Positions 43,408-52,103 of a DNA stretch of 64,000 nt are shown piece by piece. The notes beneath the pieces were generated by a model, which saw nothing but the letters and a program-made list of their open reading frames with translations, was not told the origin of the DNA and searched no databases. The stretch lies in assembly GCF_003219795.1 (NCBI RefSeq), contig NZ_QJVC01000001.1, positions 124,001 to 188,000 on the forward strand, in the 5' to 3' direction. Both the position numbers and the translations under genes were made by a program. The DNA is from Arthrobacter psychrolactophilus (GTDB lineage: Bacteria > Actinomycetota > Actinomycetes > Actinomycetales > Micrococcaceae). Numbering within the stretch: the first letter of the stretch is position 1; each line of letters starts with the position of its first letter.

Positions 43408-45126
43408 TTATAGACCCAGTTCACTCAGGGCAGGCAGCCCGGCGCGCACGAGATCACGGGCTTCGGCGGCCGATGCGGCAGCCACGGCACGGTTGGCCAG
43501 CCGGCGAGCCTCATCCTGGGTCACGGTGCGGAGCACGGCGGCCACAGCCGGCAGCGCTCGCGCCGTCATGGACAGTGAGCTCACGCCTAGTCCGGCAAGA
43601 ACGACGGCGAGAGCCGGGTCCGCGGCGGCCTCACCACAGACTCCAACCGGCTTGGGCAGGGCGTCCTCGAGTGCCAGGGACGCTGAGTGCTTGGCCTGTG
43701 CGACGGCGCCCTCAACAGTTGCCTGGATGAGCGCCAGCACGGCCGGCTGCCACGGATCGTTGAGCTCGGCCAGGGGGCCAAGCTGGCGGTCCGCCGCCAT
43801 GGCGTACTGCGTGAGATCGTTGGTGCCGAGGCTGGCGAACTCCACCCGGTCCAGCAGATGCCGGGAGGTGAGGGCCGCCGAGGGAACCTCAACCATGACG
43901 CCGGGAACCTTGAGGCCCGCGGTGGTGCACAGGGCGGCAAAGTCGGCTGCCTCGGCCGGGGTGGAGATCATGGGAGCCATGACCCAGACCAAGGCCTGTG
44001 ACTGAGCGGCAGCATCGGCAATGGCCGCAAGCTGCCGGGCCAGGACGCCGGGCGTTGTGCTGTCTGTGCGGTAACCGCGCACACCCAAGGCCGGGTTCGG
44101 CTCGGTGCTGTCGGTGAGGAAGGGCAACGGCTTATCTGCTCCGGCGTCAAGGGTTCGAACAACAACCTTCTGGCCCGGGAAAGCATCAAAGACACCCTTG
44201 TAAGCTGCTACCTGATCCTCATGAGTAGGCTCGGTGCTGTTACCGAGGAAGCAGAATTCGGTACGTAGCAGGCCAACACCCTGGGCGTTGGCTGCAGCAG
44301 CTTCCTGCGCATCCTTGGCGCCGCCAACGTTGGCCAAAAGGGCCAACTTACTACCATCGGCCAGCTGGCCGTCGCCATCAAAAACGTCTAAAAGCGAGGC
44401 CTTCTCGAGCCAGCGCTTAACCGCGGCACGCTCGGTGTCACCGGGCTCGGAACTGACAACTCCGGCGGAGCCATCGACATACAGCTGGGAGCCTTCAACA
44501 AGCTCGGCAACACCCTTGGCCGCAACGACGGCTGGCAGTCCGAGGCTGCGGGCGATGATGGCCGTGTGAGACTGCGGACCGCCGCCGGCCGTGACCAGCG
44601 CGATGACCTTTGCGGGGTCAAGGGTGGCAGTGTCCGCGGGGGCCAGGTCATCGGCAACCAGGATGAAGGGTTCCTCGGAATCCGGAATTTCCGGAGCGGG
44701 AACACCGCGCAGGGCAGCAACAATGCGGGAGCGGACATCAAGAACATCGTGGGAACGCTCTGCCATGTAGCCACCCAGGCTGATGAGGGTTGCGGCGACT
44801 GTGTCGCCGGCATCCCAGATGGCGCGTTCGGCAGAGCTGCCCTTGTTGATGAGCTTGATCGCGGCCTTGATCAGCATGGGATCGGTCGCCATCAGTGCGG
44901 TTGCCTGAAGAACTTCCTTGCCATCGCCACTGGCCCGACCCGCCCGCTCGAGGAGGGTGGCCTTGACCTGCGCCCCGGCCTCCTTGAGCTGGGCAGCGGC
45001 CGTCTCGGCCGACGTCGAACTATCCAAACCTTCACCGCTGGGAGGCGGGGTTAAGGCGGGCGGCATGTGCCGAATCGGGCCAATGACACGGCCGCGGAAG
45101 ACGCCGACTCCAACAAAGCTTTGCAC
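43408..45126 (-). CDS. ptsI: PTS enzyme I (phosphoenolpyruvate-protein phosphotransferase)
   Basis: EI takes phosphate from PEP and passes it to HPr. The active His is in GGGPQSHTAIIARSLGLPAVV (residue 187 from this start). The PEP-binding LLRTEFCFL and the late GVCGEAAADP motif are present. GAAGGAG lies 5 nt before GTG 45126, which I prefer to the ATG at 45147; this gives 572 residues. The N-terminal GVGVFRGRVIGPI is standard. It should also serve DhaM, which has no EI domain of its own. Confidence 0.95.
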   Translation of the reverse strand: MQSFVGVGVFRGRVIGPIRHMPPALTPPPSGEGLDSSTSAETAAAQLKEAGAQVKATLLERAGRASGDGKEVLQATALMATDPMLIKAAIKLINKGSSAERAIWDAGDTVAATLISLGGYMAERSHDVLDVRSRIVAALRGVPAPEIPDSEEPFILVADDLAPADTATLDPAKVIALVTAGGGPQSHTAIIARSLGLPAVVAAKGVAELVEGSQLYVDGSAGVVSSEPGDTERAAVKRWLEKASLLDVFDGDGQLADGSKLALLANVGGAKDAQEAAAANAQGVGLLRTEFCFLGNSTEPTHEDQVAAYKGVFDAFPGQKVVVRTLDAGADKPLPFLTDSTEPNPALGVRGYRTDSTTPGVLARQLAAIADAAAQSQALVWVMAPMISTPAEAADFAALCTTAGLKVPGVMVEVPSAALTSRHLLDRVEFASLGTNDLTQYAMAADRQLGPLAELNDPWQPAVLALIQATVEGAVAQAKHSASLALEDALPKPVGVCGEAAADPALAVVLAGLGVSSLSMTARALPAVAAVLRTVTQDEARRLANRAVAAASAAEARDLVRAGLPALSELGL

Positions 45127-45155
45127 GGTTGCTCCTTCGAAAATCATGTCAGATC

Positions 45156-47180
45156 CTAGTTGCCCTGGCTTGCAGGCTGTGCTGTTGCAAGGCTATCAAC
45201 GGGCTTGCGAACAGCCCAGCGTTTGAGTGCCACAACTCCGAGGGCTGACACGATGGTGCCAACAACAATGGACAAGATGAACATACCGACGTTGCCGATG
45301 GCGAAGAAGACAAAGATTCCGCCGTGGGGTGCCTGCGAGGTGACATGGAAGCCCATGGTCATGGCGCCGGTGATGGCACCGCCAACCATAGTGGCCGGGA
45401 TGACGCGCAGGGGATCGGCCGCAGCGAACGGGATGGCACCCTCGGAGATGAACGAGGCTCCGAGCAGCCAGGCTGCCTTACCGTTTTCGCGCTCAGCGAG
45501 TGAGAAGCGCTTCTTATCCAGCACGGTGGCCAGGGCCAAGGCCAGTGGCGGAACCATGCCCGCGGCCATGACGGTCGCCATGATTTCCCACGGAGCCTGG
45601 TTCAAGGCGGTGCCCGTGCCAAGGCCGGCGACGGCGAATGCGTAAGCAACCTTGTTGACCGGGCCGCCGAGGTCGAAGCACATCATGAGGCCGAGGATCA
45701 TGCCAAGAATGACGGCGGAGGTGCCGGTCATGCCTGTCAGCCAGCTGTTGAGGCCGTTGGATAGGGCGGCGATGGGTGCGCCGAGGAACAAGAGCATGGC
45801 GCCGGAGGCAATGATGGAACCCAAGAGCGGGATGATGACAACAGGCATGAGGCCACGCAACCAGCGCGGTACCTGCCAGCTGCCGATCCAGTACGCCGCG
45901 AGGCCGGCAAGAATACCGCCCACAAGGCCACCGAGGAAGCCCGCGCCCATGAAGACGGCGATGGCGCCGGCCGTGAAGCCCGGTGCAATACCTGGCCGGT
46001 CTGCGATGCCGAAGGCTATGTAGCCGGCCAGTGCGGGGACCAGGAAGCTCATGGACAGGTTGCCGATAGTGAAAGCAACGGCGCCGAGGTAAATCATGAG
46101 TCCGCCGTCAGGCAGGTTGAAGAGGCTGTTCTGCAGAACCACATCCTTGGCAACGTCGGTCACGTCGTAGCCACCGAGCAAGAAGCCCAGTGCGATCAGC
46201 AGACCTCCTCCGGCGACGAAGGGGATCATGTAGCTGACGCCCGTCAGCAACACCTTCTTGATCTTGGCGCCTAGGCTCTCGCCCGATGACTGCGCCTTCT
46301 GGTCAGCGGTTTCCTCGGCGCCAAAGTGCGGCACCCGGTGCGCGTTGGGATTGTCGGCGGCCGCGAGGGCCTCCTGAATCATCTTGGCCGGCTCATCAAT
46401 GCCGCGCTTGACGGGTGCGTTGATGACGGGCTTGCCGGCAAAGCGCTCCTTGCCACGCACATCGACATCCACGGCAAAAATCACGGCATCGGCGGCGGCA
46501 ATCACTGCCGGATCCAGGGGAGTTACCGCCCCGGAGCCCTGTGTCTCGACCTGCAGGTCAACGCCAGCTTCCTGGGCTGCGAGCACCAGGGAGTCGGCGG
46601 CCATGTACGTGTGAGCAATGCCCGTGGGGCACGCCGTTACGGCAACGATCCGCTTCTGGCGGGTAGTTGCGGTATCCGCGGCGGGCTCTGCAGCTGCCGG
46701 AACTGCCGGTGCGGCTGCCGCCTTGGGCTTGTCCGCGAGGGCTTCGTCAACGAGGGTCACGATCTCGGCAGGGGTGGTCGCTGCGCGCAGGGCCGCGGTG
46801 AAGTCCTTCTTAATAAGAGAGCGGGCCAGCTTGGAGAGCAATTTCAGGTGGGCGTTATCGGCGCCCGCGGGGGCGGCGATGAAGAAGATAATATCCGCGG
46901 GGCCGTCTTTAGCGCCGAAGTCAACGCTCGGGTTCAAGCGGGCCATGGCCAAGGTGGGCTCAAGAACAGCCTCGGAACGGCAATGCGGGATGGCGATGCC
47001 CCCGGGAACTCCCGTGGCAGTTTTTTGTTCGCGGGCCAGGGCGTCGGCGAAGAGGCCCTCAACCGCTGAAGCTCGGCCGGTCTCTGCAATGAGTTCGGCC
47101 AGATGGCGGATAACGGAGGTGGTGTCCGTGCCGAGATTGGCATCTAGGAGCACCAAGTCGGTGTTGATAAGAGTGGTCAT
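45156..47180 (-). CDS. fruA: Fructose PTS transporter EIIABC
   Basis: FruA imports fructose as fructose-1-phosphate. EIIA comes first, with H66 in GIAIPHCRSE. An Ala/Pro linker (about 150-172) leads to EIIB with C184 in VTACPTGIAHTYMAA, and the EIIC membrane domain (from about 305) contains ALGFLLGGYDV and MMCFDLGGPVNKVAYAFA. All three domains are intact over 674 residues. It follows fruK on the minus strand by 17 nt and is followed by ptsI. Confidence 0.96.
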   Translation of the reverse strand: MTTLINTDLVLLDANLGTDTTSVIRHLAELIAETGRASAVEGLFADALAREQKTATGVPGGIAIPHCRSEAVLEPTLAMARLNPSVDFGAKDGPADIIFFIAAPAGADNAHLKLLSKLARSLIKKDFTAALRAATTPAEIVTLVDEALADKPKAAAAPAVPAAAEPAADTATTRQKRIVAVTACPTGIAHTYMAADSLVLAAQEAGVDLQVETQGSGAVTPLDPAVIAAADAVIFAVDVDVRGKERFAGKPVINAPVKRGIDEPAKMIQEALAAADNPNAHRVPHFGAEETADQKAQSSGESLGAKIKKVLLTGVSYMIPFVAGGGLLIALGFLLGGYDVTDVAKDVVLQNSLFNLPDGGLMIYLGAVAFTIGNLSMSFLVPALAGYIAFGIADRPGIAPGFTAGAIAVFMGAGFLGGLVGGILAGLAAYWIGSWQVPRWLRGLMPVVIIPLLGSIIASGAMLLFLGAPIAALSNGLNSWLTGMTGTSAVILGMILGLMMCFDLGGPVNKVAYAFAVAGLGTGTALNQAPWEIMATVMAAGMVPPLALALATVLDKKRFSLAERENGKAAWLLGASFISEGAIPFAAADPLRVIPATMVGGAITGAMTMGFHVTSQAPHGGIFVFFAIGNVGMFILSIVVGTIVSALGVVALKRWAVRKPVDSLATAQPASQGN

Positions 47181-47197
47181 GTCAGCTTCTCTTCGAC

Positions 47198-48145
47198 TTA
47201 GGCCAGGGCCGTCACGACGACGGCGGCGGGGTTAGTTTGTGCGACGGACGGAACCATGGTTCCGGGGAGGGAAGCGGCGGCCGCCCCATGGGCCACTGCT
47301 TGCTGCAAGCAGGCCTGCGCGGAATCGCCGCGGAGGGTGCTCAACAGATATCCGGCCAAGGCGGAGTCGCCCGCGCCGACGGTACTTTTTGCCTCGATGG
47401 CAGGTCCATTTCCGTGCCAGCTGCCATCCTTGGATACGAGCACGGCGCCTTTGGAGCCCAGGGTTGCCAGGACTGCTCCAACACCACGTGTCAGCAACGC
47501 TGAGGCCGTGTGTGCGGCCAGGGTGGGATTGGATTCGAGTTCTGCCCCGTTGTCGGTGCCCAACAGTTCGGCCAGTTCCTCACCATTGGGTTTGATGAGG
47601 TCCGGAGCCGAACGCAGGCTTTCTAGCAGGGGTGTTCCGGAGGAATCTACGGCAATCTTGGGGGCCTTTGCGCCATAGGCGGCACGCACAGCGTCGATGA
47701 CGTGAGCGTAAAAATCATCCGGCGCCCCCGGCGGAAGTGAGCCGGCCAGCACGAGCCAGCCCGCGCCGTCGGACTTCTCCACCGTCAAGGCCAAGAGGGC
47801 CGCGAGCTGCTCGGGGGAGAGAGTGGGGCCAGGCTCGTTGACCTTGGTGGTGGTGCCGTCGGGCTCCGTGATGGCCACATTGCTGCGCAGGGCCGCGCCG
47901 ATGGGCAGCGTCAGGTGCGGAATGTTCTCCACGCAGAGGGCACGCACGACGGCGTCATCCGCGTCACCGGGGATCAGCGCGAGTGACTCGATGCCCGACG
48001 CCGCCAGGGCGCGGACAATGTTCACGCCCTTGCCGCCGGGGTGCTGGGAGGCGGCGGTGGCGCGCTGCACCTCGCCACGCTCGAGGACACCCGCGAGCTC
48101 GATCGTGCGGTCCAGGCTGGGATTGGGGGTCAGGGTGAGGATCAT
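47198..48145 (-). CDS. fruK: 1-phosphofructokinase
   Basis: FruK phosphorylates fructose-1-phosphate, the product of FruA, to fructose-1,6-bisphosphate. PfkB-family motifs are LTPNPSLDRTIELAG at the start, HPGGKGVNIVRALAA, and the catalytic VGAGDSALAGYL near the C-terminus. It has 315 residues. ATG 48145 overlaps the fruR stop by 4 nt, so regulator and kinase are translationally coupled. Confidence 0.95.
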   Translation of the reverse strand: MILTLTPNPSLDRTIELAGVLERGEVQRATAASQHPGGKGVNIVRALAASGIESLALIPGDADDAVVRALCVENIPHLTLPIGAALRSNVAITEPDGTTTKVNEPGPTLSPEQLAALLALTVEKSDGAGWLVLAGSLPPGAPDDFYAHVIDAVRAAYGAKAPKIAVDSSGTPLLESLRSAPDLIKPNGEELAELLGTDNGAELESNPTLAAHTASALLTRGVGAVLATLGSKGAVLVSKDGSWHGNGPAIEAKSTVGAGDSALAGYLLSTLRGDSAQACLQQAVAHGAAAASLPGTMVPSVAQTNPAAVVVTALA

Positions 48146-48930
48146 GCGATCACGGTCTCAACGCCTGCAGCGGCCAAGGCGGCGGCAAGCTCGGGGGAGG
48201 GTGCTGTTGTAGTGATCAAGGTGTCGATCTCCTCGAGGGTTGCAAAGCGGACAAGAGTTTCGGTGCCGAGCTTGGAGGCATCGGCGAGGGCGACCACCTG
48301 GCGCGCTGCCCGGACCATGGCGGTCTTGGTGGCTGCCTCAACGGGGTCGGGGGTGCTCAGGCCAAAGTCTTCGTGGATGCCGTTGGCGCCGATGAAGGCG
48401 ATATCGGGGCGCAGCGCGCCGAGCTGCTCGGTGGCGCGGGCTCCCACGACGGCGCTCGTCAGACCACGGACGCGGCCGCCAACGATGTCCAGAAGGAGGT
48501 GTTTGTTGTTGCTCAGGGACGCCGCGGTGGGCAAGGAATTCGTGATGACCAGGAGTTCGTCGCCGACGTTGACGGGTGTCCAGCCGGTCAAAAGTTCGGC
48601 GAGAGCCGCCGTGGTGGTGCCGGAGTCGAGCAGGATCGAGGCCGTGGGGGCGTTGGGGACCAAGGCCATGGCCGCTGCGGCGATGCGCTGCTTCTCGTCC
48701 AGGCGCTGGCTTTGGCGTTCGCTCAGGCTCAGCTCGGAACGCGTGAGCCGATCGCTGCCAACCGCCCCGCCGTGGACCCGGCGCAGATGGCCAGATTCTT
48801 CCAGCGTGGCGAGGTCGCGGCGCACAGTTTCCTGCGTGACGGAAAAGAGTTCGGCCAGTTCATGGACGCTGACGCGGCCCTGAGCGGCGACGAGTTCGGC
48901 GATTCTGCGTTGCCGTTCTTCAGCAAACAT
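48142..48930 (-). CDS. fruR: DeoR-family regulator of the fructose operon
   Basis: The N-terminal helix-turn-helix (RQRRIAELVAAQGRVSVHELAELFSVTQETVRRDLATLEESG) and following RRVHGGAV are diagnostic of DeoR/GlpR repressors. The C-terminal sugar-phosphate sensor includes ILLDSGTTTAALAELL. ATG 48930 with AAGGA upstream is preferred to the longer form from 48972, giving 262 residues. As first gene of the fru-pts cluster it probably represses the operon until fructose phosphate accumulates. Confidence 0.92.
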   Translation of the reverse strand: MFAEERQRRIAELVAAQGRVSVHELAELFSVTQETVRRDLATLEESGHLRRVHGGAVGSDRLTRSELSLSERQSQRLDEKQRIAAAAMALVPNAPTASILLDSGTTTAALAELLTGWTPVNVGDELLVITNSLPTAASLSNNKHLLLDIVGGRVRGLTSAVVGARATEQLGALRPDIAFIGANGIHEDFGLSTPDPVEAATKTAMVRAARQVVALADASKLGTETLVRFATLEEIDTLITTTAPSPELAAALAAAGVETVIA

Positions 48931-48993
48931 GGCGGTCCTTCCGCAGCGACTTTGATGCGTGACGGGCGTCACGATGTTGATTCATATGACTCT

Positions 48994-49042
48994 ATCTGTG
49001 TTTATCTTTGTTTGTCAACGCAGTTCCCACATAAACACAGAT
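48994..49042. promoter_or_regulatory. Inverted repeat upstream of fruR, probable DeoR-type operator
   Basis: ATCTGTGTTTAT (48994-49005) and ATAAACACAGAT (49031-49042) are perfect 12-bp complements separated by 25 nt. They lie 64-112 nt upstream of the fruR start. DeoR-family repressors bind paired AT-rich sites of this kind, so autoregulation of the fructose cluster is likely. TTTGTTTGTCAA between the arms may be a further half-site. Confidence 0.6.
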
Positions 49043-49086
49043 TCCGCTGTTGGTGGTGCGGCTGATACTCCTCGCCACAACACAAA

Positions 49087-49151
49087 AACCCGCCCCTTAT
49101 CAGTGCGGCAAGCGGTGGGAACCGTTCGCCGCACCGATAAGGGGCGGGTTG
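49087..49151 (-). terminator. Long hairpin terminator after phoX
   Basis: AACCCGCCCCTTATC pairs with GATAAGGGGCGGGTT, and inner GTGCGGC/GCCGCAC and CGGT/ACCG segments continue the stem over about 60 nt with small mismatches. On the minus strand it is followed by TTTTGTG. It lies 12 nt past the phoX stop. Confidence 0.85.
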
Positions 49152-49162
49152 GGGGGAGGAGG

Positions 49163-51214
49163 CTAGCTCTTCGGGAAGATCTGGACCACCGAGGGACGGG
49201 GCGCACGCACCTGGCCAGGTGCCGGCGTCGTTCCTTGAGCTACGTAGTCGGGGAAGAAAGATGTGTTGGCGCCGTAGCTGCCGTCCTCGCCAGGGTGCTG
49301 CACGGCAACAAACACGAGGGATTCGTCATCGTGGATGACCGGTCCGCAGGTCTCGGCGTCGCGCGGCATGGAGGCAAACTGCTGGACGTTGCCGCGGTTC
49401 TTACCTTCCAGTCCCACCTTGAACAGACCATCGTTGTAGCCAATGACCGAGGGGGCGCCGTCGGTGGAGATCCACAGATTGCCCTGCGTGTCGAAGGCCA
49501 GGTTATCGGGGCAGGAGATGGGGCTGACCTGCGAGGCCGGGAAGCCGCTGAAGTACGCTTCCGTGTTCTTCGCCGGATCGCCGCACAGCATCAGCAGGTT
49601 CCAGCTGAAGGAGGTGGCGGTGGCGTCGTTGCGCTTCTCGGTGATCTCGACAACGTGGCCATCGCGATTTTCGCTGCGCGGGTTGCTCTCGTCGGCCGCG
49701 GCCTGACCAGGAAGTCCACGCTTGGTGTTGTTGGTGCAGGCCACGTAGACCTTGCCGGTCTGCAGGCTCGGCTGGACATCTTCGCAGCGGTCCATCTTGG
49801 TGGCACCGGCCTTGTCGGCCGCCAGGCGCGTGTAGACGAGGACTTCCTGGACACTCATGCCGGCGATGGCACTCTTACCGCCCACCACCAGCGGCAGCCA
49901 GCTGCCGGAACCATCGAAGGCGCCGTCGGCGGGAACCGAGCCGGAGCCATCGATTTCCGCGGCCGAGTTGCCTGCGAACTGGGCAACGTACAGATCGCCC
50001 TCCTGCAAGAGCGTCATGTTGTGGGCCTTGTTGTTCTTCTTGTACTTGTTCTTGGAGACAAACTTGTACAGGTAATCGAAGCGCTCGTCATCGCCGGAGT
50101 AGGCCACGACTTTGCCGTTGTCGGCGATGATGACGTTGGCGCCCTCATGCTTGAAACGGCCAAGGCTCGTGTGCTTCTTCGGGGTGGAGTTCGGGTTTTC
50201 GGGATCGATCTCCACGATGTAGCCGAAACGGTTGGGTTCGTTGCGGTAATCTTCGCCGCGAGCGTCAAAGCGCGGGTCTTCCTGCTCCCAGCCCATGCCC
50301 GTGGCGCTGTTGCCCAGACCGTAGCGGCGGTCCTCAACCGAGGTGCCGTTGGTGCGGAAGAAGCCGTTGAAGTTCTCCTCGCCCGAGAGGATGGTGCCCC
50401 ACGGCGTGGTGCCGCCAGCACAGTTGCCCAAGGTGCCGAACACCTTGGTGCCGGCGGGATCGGCCAGGGTCTTGACGAAGTCGGAGCCTGCCAGTGGGCC
50501 GGTCAGTTCAAATTCCGTATCGACGGTGATTCGGCGGTTCAGCTTGCCGCCACGAATATAGCTCCACGGCTGGCCCTTCTTGTCCCGTTCCAGCTCCACA
50601 ACACTCATGCCCACGGCATTGCGGAAGATCGCGCGACGTTCGGCCGCTTCGGCGGGGGAGGCCGCTGCCGCAGGGAACATGATCTGCGGGTTGACGTACT
50701 CGTGATTGCAGATCAGCAGGCCCTTTTTGCCATTGGGTTGGCGCAGGATCTCGGTGTAATCGTTGTTGTATCCAAACTGGCCGGCCTGCGCTGCGGGGCT
50801 TTGCTGCGCAAAGTTGAAATCGGGAGCATCGGCAAAGATCGGATCGCCCCAACGAATGATGGGCGACCAGTCAAAACCCTCGGGAACGTTGAACGCGTCA
50901 ACAGAGGCGTCAACGGGGGCGATGGGAGTAAAGGCAAACTTGCCGCCCTTGCCGTTGTTACCCACACCGTTGTGCCCTTGGTTGGAGTTCTGTCCCTGCA
51001 CCAAAACGGCGGCACTGAGTGCGCCGGCCAGGCCGATGCCCAGCGCCGAGCGGCGGGAGAATTCGGCGGAGGCGATGTCGCGGAAGTAGTTGTTCGAGGA
51101 GGTGTTGCAGACGGCCTTGGAACAAGCGTTGTCACACTTGAGCATGCATGTGACGGCGCTCCGCTTTCCTCGTGTGTGACCGAGCATCGGCAAAAGCTTC
51201 TTCAAATCATTCAT
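49163..51214 (-). CDS. phoX: PhoX-type phosphatase (DUF839), Tat-exported
   Basis: PhoX-like enzymes release phosphate from organic esters outside the cell. The N-terminal region has a twin-arginine motif (SRRSALGIGLAGALSAAVLV, Arg 54-55), so a folded cofactor-containing enzyme is exported by Tat. The FDWSPIIRWGDPIF, NHEYVNPQIMFP and WGTILSGEENFNGFF segments match the DUF839 family. It has 683 residues; the N-terminus before the RR motif is unusually long. A PHO box upstream ties it to phosphate starvation. Confidence 0.9.
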   Translation of the reverse strand: MNDLKKLLPMLGHTRGKRSAVTCMLKCDNACSKAVCNTSSNNYFRDIASAEFSRRSALGIGLAGALSAAVLVQGQNSNQGHNGVGNNGKGGKFAFTPIAPVDASVDAFNVPEGFDWSPIIRWGDPIFADAPDFNFAQQSPAAQAGQFGYNNDYTEILRQPNGKKGLLICNHEYVNPQIMFPAAAASPAEAAERRAIFRNAVGMSVVELERDKKGQPWSYIRGGKLNRRITVDTEFELTGPLAGSDFVKTLADPAGTKVFGTLGNCAGGTTPWGTILSGEENFNGFFRTNGTSVEDRRYGLGNSATGMGWEQEDPRFDARGEDYRNEPNRFGYIVEIDPENPNSTPKKHTSLGRFKHEGANVIIADNGKVVAYSGDDERFDYLYKFVSKNKYKKNNKAHNMTLLQEGDLYVAQFAGNSAAEIDGSGSVPADGAFDGSGSWLPLVVGGKSAIAGMSVQEVLVYTRLAADKAGATKMDRCEDVQPSLQTGKVYVACTNNTKRGLPGQAAADESNPRSENRDGHVVEITEKRNDATATSFSWNLLMLCGDPAKNTEAYFSGFPASQVSPISCPDNLAFDTQGNLWISTDGAPSVIGYNDGLFKVGLEGKNRGNVQQFASMPRDAETCGPVIHDDESLVFVAVQHPGEDGSYGANTSFFPDYVAQGTTPAPGQVRAPRPSVVQIFPKS

Positions 51215-51284
51215 GGCTTACCTTCCATCGAAATGTGCGTTGCGCCCACCTTGTCAGCCATGGAAAACGGCAAGGGGTCCAACG

Positions 51285-51302
51285 GTTGAATGAGAGGTGA
51301 AC
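51285..51302 (-). promoter_or_regulatory. PHO box upstream of phoX
   Basis: On the minus strand GTTCACC (51302-51296) and ATTCAAC (51291-51285) repeat at an 11-nt spacing. This is the same arrangement as the site before pstS. It lies about 70-90 nt upstream of the phoX start and inside the divergent space with the esterase gene. Confidence 0.65.
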
Positions 51303-51339
51303 AGGGCACAAACCATGCGTTGCCCAGTAGTCTTGGGGC

Positions 51340-51978
51340 ATGGATACCGTGGTGTGGTCCCGGCCGGAGGAACAGCGAGGCGGCACCCCGCTGCTGCTGA
51401 TGTTGCACGGCTACGGTTCGGACGAGTCCCGCATGGCTGAGCTCTTCGCCTCCCTGCCTCAGGGTTTCACCTGCGCGGCGCCCCGGGCCCCCAAGGACAT
51501 CTCGGGCGACTATGGCTGGTTCCTGCTGGACTATTTCCTCAACAATGACTTTGCCGAGGTCGTCGCCGCGGCCTCGGGCGTTCTGGCCTGGCTGGACACC
51601 GTCATGGCCCGATATCACTTCAGCAGTGTGTCTGTGCTGGGCTATTCCCAAGGCATGGCCATGGCGACAACCCTCATGCGCCTGCGCCCGCAGAGCTTCA
51701 CGGCGGGTGTGGGCTTATCTGGTTTTGTGTTGCACAACGAGCTCCTGGCCACGATGGAGCCACTCGAACGAAAAATCCCGTTCTTGTGGGCCTACGACTC
51801 CGCCGACCTCGTGATCAATCCCGACGCTACGGCCTTCACGCAGGAGTGGCTCGCGGCCAACACCGAGTTATCCACCGCGCGCTATGCCGGGATGGGGCAT
51901 GCCACGAGTCCCGCCGAACTGGCCGACGTCTCCTCCTTCTTGACCGGGCACGTCACCGGCTCCTTCGTGCCTAGCTGA
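51340..51978 (+). CDS. Phospholipase/carboxylesterase-like alpha/beta hydrolase
   Basis: This serine hydrolase of 212 residues has LLLMLHGYGSDESRM at the oxyanion region, the nucleophile elbow GYSQG (Ser103), and the catalytic Asp and His expected in YDSADLVINPD and GMGHATSPAEL. It resembles the YpfH/phospholipase-carboxylesterase group. No signal peptide is visible, so it is probably cytosolic. The substrate is unknown. It is divergent from phoX with about 125 nt between the starts. Confidence 0.87.
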   Translation: MDTVVWSRPEEQRGGTPLLLMLHGYGSDESRMAELFASLPQGFTCAAPRAPKDISGDYGWFLLDYFLNNDFAEVVAAASGVLAWLDTVMARYHFSSVSVLGYSQGMAMATTLMRLRPQSFTAGVGLSGFVLHNELLATMEPLERKIPFLWAYDSADLVINPDATAFTQEWLAANTELSTARYAGMGHATSPAELADVSSFLTGHVTGSFVPS

Positions 51979-52103
51979 GGAACGACGTCGACCATCCCGT
52001 CACGTCCATAGCGTCACGGGCCGCTGTTCTCCCGTGAGTGAACTCGGCCTTCCTGTCAGGATTGCCGGTTACCCTTAGACCACAGACTCTGCAGGGAGAA
52101 TTT

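Noticed and set aside
48959-51289. A 776-codon open frame on the plus strand covering phoX
   Set aside because: It is the antisense shadow of the Tat-exported PhoX gene, whose family motifs and Tat signal are clear on the minus strand. The shadow peptide has no recognisable domain and arises from G/C-biased third positions.
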